Shown here piece by piece: positions 22,006 to 27,369 of a stretch of 27,369 nt of DNA (positions within the stretch are counted from its first letter, which is position 1; each line of letters starts with the position of its first letter). Origin of the DNA: Conidiobolus incongruus B7586. Taxonomy: Eukaryota > Entomophthoromycota > Entomophthoromycetes > Entomophthorales > Conidiobolaceae. The position numbers and the translations under genes were made by a program. The DNA is taken from contig JNEM01006244.1 of the NCBI GenBank assembly GCA_000697335.1, positions 1 to 27,369 on the forward strand. The letters are read 5' to 3'. The notes under the pieces were generated by a model, which saw nothing but the letters and a program-made list of their open reading frames with translations, did no database searches and was not told the DNA's origin.

Positions 22006-25000
22006 ATGAGTATAGCTCCAATCGTGGATGTATTCGATATTTTGGAAAAAGTTCAACCTTCTGTAACTTTCACTCAAAAGAAGTCGAATCCTGTTAAACC
22101 TAAATCAAAGCCACCTAAATCTCAAGTTAAGACCAATGGTAACAAGTATGGTAATGTTCCACCTCCTGAAAAGTTACATAATGATTTGAAGTTTAAAGAA
22201 CTGAAACGTCAAATTAATAAGAAGTTAGATGAGGAGACTGAGGGTAAGGAAATTGGTAATGTTAAGGTGTCTCAACCTTCTAAAGGAAATTCCAAAAGAT
22301 CAAACATCAAGTCTAAAAACTCTAACCCTGTTCAGCCTTCTGCCGGTGGTTTCATTATTGCAGAATCTATCCCTGAACAGAAGCCGACTTCCCAAACTTC
22401 TACAAAAAACTATTTAGTTGTAAATGGGGAGCCTGCTGAAGTAGTTGATGTTGGCTTAGTAGTGGATGAGACCTTACCCAACAAGGCATCAGTTTCTAAG
22501 AATTTGAAGAAGAAGAAAAAGAATAAAGGTAATAAGGATTTTTCACCCTCTGGTCAGCGTGAGCCTTTGATCAAGTTTGTTCCTGCCCGGGAGCCTGAGT
22601 CATCTGTTACTAAATTAAGAGGTAAATTTAATAACTTGTTCATTGATGATTGATATTCATAAGCGGTATTAGAGGTGGTTGATTTTAGAGCTGTTAATTC
22701 TTTTAAAGCTGAGGAAACAGAAGTCAAAAAAAATGCCAAATTTGGAATTACCCCAATCAACAATAATATTCAAACTGTTGGAAAATCTGACGAAGTGGCT
22801 CATGGTACCTCTTCAAATACTGATAATGACGCCATTGCCAAGAAGAAGGAGAAGAGAAAAATGCAAAGACAAAGTGTTAAAGCCAAAAAGGCCGAAGCTA
22901 AAACACAAGCACAAGCACAAGTTCAACCTAAAGCGAATCAAGTAACTAATATTCAGCACAATATATTAGATTAAAACTCAATACTTTGAATAGACTGAAG
23001 CTCCTGAAAAACAAAAACCATCCAAAGAAACTAAGAAGAAAATAACAAAGGTATCATATGACGATTATTTGGATAAAACTATAGTTGATAATCAACTTAA
23101 AAAGGATGAACTAATTTCTGGCGAGTTTCGTGTAAATGCCAACTCTCGCATGGAAGGCTATGTAACCCCATCCTCCGGCCAGCACGATCGTGATATTTTC
23201 ATTCCAGGCTCGAAAAACCAGAACAGAGCTCTCCATGGCGATATGGTGGCTGTTCAGTTATTTGAAATAGAAGAAGGCTACGAACATGTCAAGAAAGTAT
23301 GCAGTAACAATTTTGCTGAAACTATTATCAAAAAAGGCTACCGTGTGGGCAAGGTTGTGAAAATTATAAACAGCGTTAAAGAATCTTCCTTCATTGGTAC
23401 TTTGAGATTAACCCAAACGAAAAAGTCCAAGGATAAGAATGACAAAAATGAGTCTGAATCCATCGATCCCACCAAATGCCAAAATTTCTTATTTGTACCT
23501 GCTAATTCGCGTATTCCCCTATTTATCATCCCCAAGCACCAAATTCCACCTCAATTTATTACCAATTGGGAACTTTATACTGATCAAGTGTTCGAAGCCA
23601 AAATTACCAATTGGGCTCAACTCCAAAAAAATCCCATTGGGAAAATTATCTGCTGTCTCGGCCCTATGGGTGAGCTCAAATCCACAAGTAGAAACATTCT
23701 CGTGGATAACACCATCGCTGATAAGCCTTTCACGCAAAAGGTTATGAAAGATTTACAGTCTAGACTCCCTTTCAAGATCACTAAAAGCACCATCAGAAAG
23801 AGATTAGATTTGAGAAATGAATGCATCTTTACAATCGATCCAGAAACTGCTAGAGATTTGGACGATGCCGTTTCTATTGAAAAATTAGACAATGGTAATT
23901 TTAAGGTTGGAGTCCATATTGCTGATGTTTCTCACTTTGTTCAACCTGGAACTAACCTTGATCAAGAAGCACTTAACCGTGGATCTTCTACATATTTGGT
24001 AGATCGTGTCATTCCTATGCTCCCAGAGATTTTATCTCAAGATCTCTGCTCTCTCAATCCAGGAGTTGATCGCTTGACTTTCTCAGTGCTCTGGGAATTA
24101 GATCACGAAGGCAATCGCATCTCCACCTCATTTTCTAAATCTATCATCAAATCATGTTGCAAAATGGCATATGAAAATGCTCAAGAAGTCATTGAAGGCA
24201 GGCCACTTCCTTCCAATTTACAAATCTATGGAAAACATTCTGTAACCAAAATTGAACAAAACATCAAATATCTCTTCCAACTCTCTCAAAAGATGAGGAA
24301 ACGAAGATTTGATACCGGCGCCATCACTCTTAATAAGTTTAGACTTTCTTTTACTCTGGACGAAGATGGATTCCCAATCTCTTTCCGCACTTATCAAGGC
24401 AAAGAGAGTAATAAGCTCATTGAGGAGTTTATGCTGTTGGCTAATATGTCAGTAGCAGAAAGGATCTATGAGATGTACCCCTCAGTAGCCATGATGCGAT
24501 GCCATCCTAAACCCAAACCAGATCGACTTCAATTATTCGCCAACTACTGCGAACGATATGGCTTGAACTTTGATGGTACTAGTTCCCTAAGTCTCAGAAA
24601 CTTCATTGAAAACATTTCCGATCCCATCGAAAAGATCTGTGTCGAAAATCTTGCTATTAAAACCTTTATGCAGCGTGCCAAATATATCTGCAACTCGGAA
24701 GATGACGATCCTAAAATTCTTCGCCATTATGCACTCAATGTTGACCATTATACTCACTTCACTTCACCCATTCGAAGATATCCCGACATCGTTGTGCATC
24801 GCCAGCTGATGTCCATTTTGAGTGGAAACAAGGAATTCCATCACGGTGCTAACAAAATCAAGATGGAGGATATTGCTTACAAGTGTAATGTCGCTAAACA
24901 GAGGGCTAAATCCGCTCAGGAACAGAGTTCAGACCTTTACTTGGCACACTATCTGAATAAGATCATCACTCAAACTAATCGTCCGGTCTCCGCTACTGGA

Positions 25001-25474
25001 TATATTTTTCTTTTGGACGACGCTTGCTTCCACGTGATTATCCCCGAATATGGGCTTGAAGAAGTATTCAAATTTGAAAACAATTTCAACTATTCAGTCT
25101 TAGAATCTCATCCCACCAAGGTCACCTTCTGGGTCAAAGATGAACTCGATTTCGTCAAAAACAAGCCGATAATCGCTCAAAATGCATCAATTACACCCTC
25201 CGATAGTCTAACTGAAGATAACAGTGGTGTGTCTACACCAACTACTCCAGTTAACCAAGCTTCTAATAAGAAATCCAAGAGTGGACCCCGTGTCGTCTGT
25301 AATGATGAGACAATGTCTATCGAAACGCTCGCTAAGCTCCAGGCTGAAGGCAAAAAGTTTACATCTACAACTATCAAGTTATTCCAACCAGTCCCTATCC
25401 TCTTAACAGTATCCATGCATCATATCATCCCCAGGATCCATATTCACTTGGACGATATCCCTGCTGACCGTTAA
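22006..25474 (+). CDS. SSD1: SSD1/DIS3L2-family RNase II protein with intact RNB active-site aspartates
   Basis: Three exons (22006-22621, 22673-22941, 22994-25474) give about 1121 residues. Residues 1-310 are disordered and basic, with a poly-lysine patch at about 168-173 and a small KTQAQAQVQ repeat. They are followed by cold-shock domain 1 (about 334-386, GEFRVNANSRMEGYVT, DRDIFIPG, ALHGDMVAV), cold-shock domain 2 (about 410-525), the RNB domain (about 563-905) and a C-terminal S1-like part. The RNB active-site block reads FTIDPETARDLDDAVSI with Asp577, Asp583, Asp585 and Asp586 all present, and the RNase II signature HYTHFTSPIRRYPDIVVHR lies at about 880. Family proteins bind and, if active, degrade RNA 3' to 5'. 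Yeast Ssd1 is a non-enzymatic relative that represses cell-wall mRNAs; here the residues suggest activity. The N-terminus could be extended by an undetected upstream exon. Two introns only, both in the 5' third. Confidence 0.93.
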
Positions 25475-26156
25475 TCTAATTTGAATTTTTATCTATTACT
25501 ACTAGTTTTTTATTTTTTTTATAGTAGTGAATATATTTTGAAAAAATTCAAATTGAATGCAATCTCTCAATTAGCTATAATAAATTTATTCTTAAGAATT
25601 TATTTTTTTGTAAATTTTGATTATATATTTTATTAAATTGGCAACTGATTTTGACTTAATTGTATACGATTATATTTTAAATTCATTAACGTTATTATGT
25701 AATTGGTAACTATGAATCTATTCTCCCATACCAACTCACCCATACGATTTGCAATATGAACTTTTGAATTTGGTTAGAGTCATAGTCTGTGAGATTCGGT
25801 AGCTATCATATATATTGTTATATTAAGCCATTTTAATATAAAAGTTAGATTGATACTTTTTTGAGAGTAAATTAGGAAACTTTAATATTTTGGTCATTAC
25901 AATTTTGTGCATAGGCTACTGTAACCTTGCTAAAAAATTCTAAGTATTAAAATTATTATAATGTTAGTATAATAGAAAAAAATTATAAAATTTTATAATT
26001 TAATCCTAATAATGTAACTGAATAAAGCATGAACGAAGTTCAAATTTATTTCAAAATTATAAGTACAAAAGTTATTTCGTTGTATTTGATCCAATCAATA
26101 AATCACAATGAAACTGGTATAAAATAAAATGACAATATAGAAAGCATTTGGATGAA
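25475..26156. other. Intergenic region between SSD1 and the micropeptide gene
   Basis: AT-rich DNA containing the 3' ends of two convergent genes. A slightly GC-richer patch at about 25725-25800 has a D-arm-like TGGGTGAGTTGGTA on the minus strand, but nothing else of a tRNA. Confidence 0.6.
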
Positions 26157-26291
26157 CTAGTGAGTTCCTCCAAGACCTCCAGGAGCGCCGACAGGGAGTG
26201 GAACTGCACTTAGAACTGAATCTGCCCCGGCTAGAGGAGCGGGAGCACTTGCAACAAGGGCGATTAAGGCAGTAAAGGTAAGCAATTTCAT
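26157..26291 (-). CDS. 44-residue predicted secreted peptide, intronless
   Basis: A single minus-strand frame runs from ATG at 26291 to TAG at 26157. It starts MKLLTFTALIALVASAPAP, a textbook signal peptide with a charged start, a hydrophobic core and an ASA-type cleavage site near residue 16. The mature part is about 28 residues, rich in A, G, P, L and V, and ends in a Gly-rich GAPGGLGGTH. It has no cysteines. Codons are clearly GC-richer (GCC, CTC, GGC, CCC) than the flanking DNA, as expected of a selected coding sequence. A TATA box sits 65 bases upstream. I know no function. It could be a short cell-wall or surface peptide, or a secreted signal or effector. No donor site suggests a longer spliced form. 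A frame overlapping it on the same strand (Cys/Ser/Arg-rich) is a shadow. Confidence 0.75.
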   Translation of the reverse strand: MKLLTFTALIALVASAPAPLAGADSVLSAVPLPVGAPGGLGGTH

Positions 26292-27369
26292 GATGATTAA
26301 ACAATTAATTAATAATGCAACAATATAATAGATTAGTACTTGAATTGCTGTATGACTTTATATAGTAAATTATTAAGATGATCTATTGATAGTTTCCAAA
26401 TCGAATCTCAACAACGATTTCCTAAAATTTATGGGGGAGTTGTTTAGTTAATCTTTTAAAGATTATTTCAATCATCAGAGTACCCAAGAATGTCAGTTTT
26501 GTATTTATATGTTTATCTTTCGTGTTTAAAATAACTTAAAATATATTTCAAAGATTATATTAAACAAAAATCAATATTATAATTTAGATTTGTAATATAA
26601 TTTATATGTTATTAATTTAAAAATTACAATGTAAAATTTACTCAGCTAAAATTGAATTACTTAACTTTCAAGAGAAAACCTAATGAATTTATTTAATTTT
26701 AAATATCTATTTGAATTTATAAGATGTACCTCAATTGATAATATAAAAGTGTTACTTAACTGATACTTTAACACTTCTGAATCAAATGCAATATTCTAAA
26801 AATCAATAGAGATATAAATTAATGGAATAGAGTATTTTGTTAGATTATTAATTCAGAGAGAAAAAAATAGCATATATTTTAATTTCTGATTTTTCAAATC
26901 TATTGTTAGTTTTGAAAAATTAGTTATATATATATATCATTCATAATTATTTTCCAATTAAAATATTTTTAATTAAATATTCAAAGCTAAATTTAATAGT
27001 ATATAAATTAAAGAGTGGCTATCAAAAGTCTTTTATTTTAGTATTATCAAAACCCAATTATAAACTTTTTAAAATTATATAAGATTTCTAATTTATAAAA
27101 ATAATCTTTTATCTAAAATTATAATATATTAATAGATTTGCCACTTTAAAATTAAAAAAGACATTATTTAAAATCTATTTAAATTTAAAAAATTAATTTG
27201 TATTATTATGTTTCATTTATTAATAAAATAAAAATATATTAAAAGATACTTTTTTAATTAAAGAACTATCAAATTAATTAAGTATTAATTATATAAATAT
27301 ATTATATATATTCAAGTTTTAACTTAAATTAATCTATAATAATATAAAATAAATTCTTTATAATTTAAC
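26292..27369. other. Upstream flank of the micropeptide gene and AT-rich tail
   Basis: The part at about 26395-26520 is somewhat less AT-rich and may hold upstream regulatory sites of the peptide gene. Beyond it the sequence is ordinary AT-rich DNA with a short TA run near 26925. No gene is seen. Confidence 0.6.
26356..26364 (-). promoter_or_regulatory. TATA box of the micropeptide gene
   Basis: TATATAAAG on the minus strand fits TATAWAAR exactly and lies 65 bases before the ATG of the 44-residue peptide gene. In such AT-rich DNA chance matches occur, but the position is right for a strong promoter. Confidence 0.5.

Noticed and set aside
23338-25416. Several minus-strand and alternate-frame open stretches over SSD1
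   Set aside because: They lie entirely within the long, well-conserved RNB exon and arise from its higher GC content.
25725-25760. D-arm-like TGGGTGAGTTGGTA on the minus strand
   Set aside because: No anticodon arm, T arm or B box follows at tRNA spacing, so a single chance match is the simpler reading.
26095-26304. 69-codon minus-strand frame rich in Cys, Ser and Arg
   Set aside because: Shadow of the 44-residue secreted peptide gene in another frame. The peptide frame has the signal peptide, start context and codon choice.

Overview
The window is eukaryotic nuclear DNA and almost certainly fungal. Seven protein genes can be followed through 41 short spliceosomal introns. Donors are mostly GTAAxT or GTGAGT, and acceptors are mostly TAG. 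Three genes point to fungi: TVP18 (a fungal Golgi protein), a LOA1/VPS66-type acyltransferase, and an SSD1/DIS3L2 RNase II-family protein. Intergenic DNA is extremely AT-rich with many microsatellites, and the gene density is low. An intron-rich, AT-rich, early-diverging fungus such as an entomophthoralean (Conidiobolus-like) would fit, but that placement is inference.

Layout. 1-5957: AT-rich DNA with simple repeats and one GC-elevated island (about 3910-4335) that holds unexplained minus-strand open frames. 5958-8019: a convergent pair, a SENP8-type NEDD8 protease (+) and a TLCD4-like TLC-domain membrane protein (-), with 29 bases between their stops. 8020-10270: gene-poor DNA with a small GC island beside a 16-bp palindrome. 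10271-12228: USP39/Sad1 (-), 11 exons. 12561-12641: tRNA-Ser(AGA). 12642-15225: gene-poor DNA with two decayed tRNA-like sequences. 15226-16060: TVP18 (+). 16627-17479: a small helical protein, possibly BORCS7-like (+). 18165-19569: LOA1-like acyltransferase (+). 19570-22005: gene-poor. 22006-25474: SSD1/DIS3L2 (+). 26157-26291: an intronless 44-residue predicted secreted peptide (-) with a TATA box.

The genes do not form a pathway. They are housekeeping functions: neddylation, splicing, Golgi and lipid membrane biology, and mRNA control. The points most worth following are the SSD1/DIS3L2 protein that keeps all four RNase II active-site aspartates, the secreted micropeptide gene, the GC-elevated island near 4 kb, and the very narrow intron length range (49-66 nt for all 41). 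I found no CRISPR array, complete transposon or virus-like element. Exon coordinates were worked out by hand from splice sites and reading-frame continuity, so single junctions could be off by a few bases.
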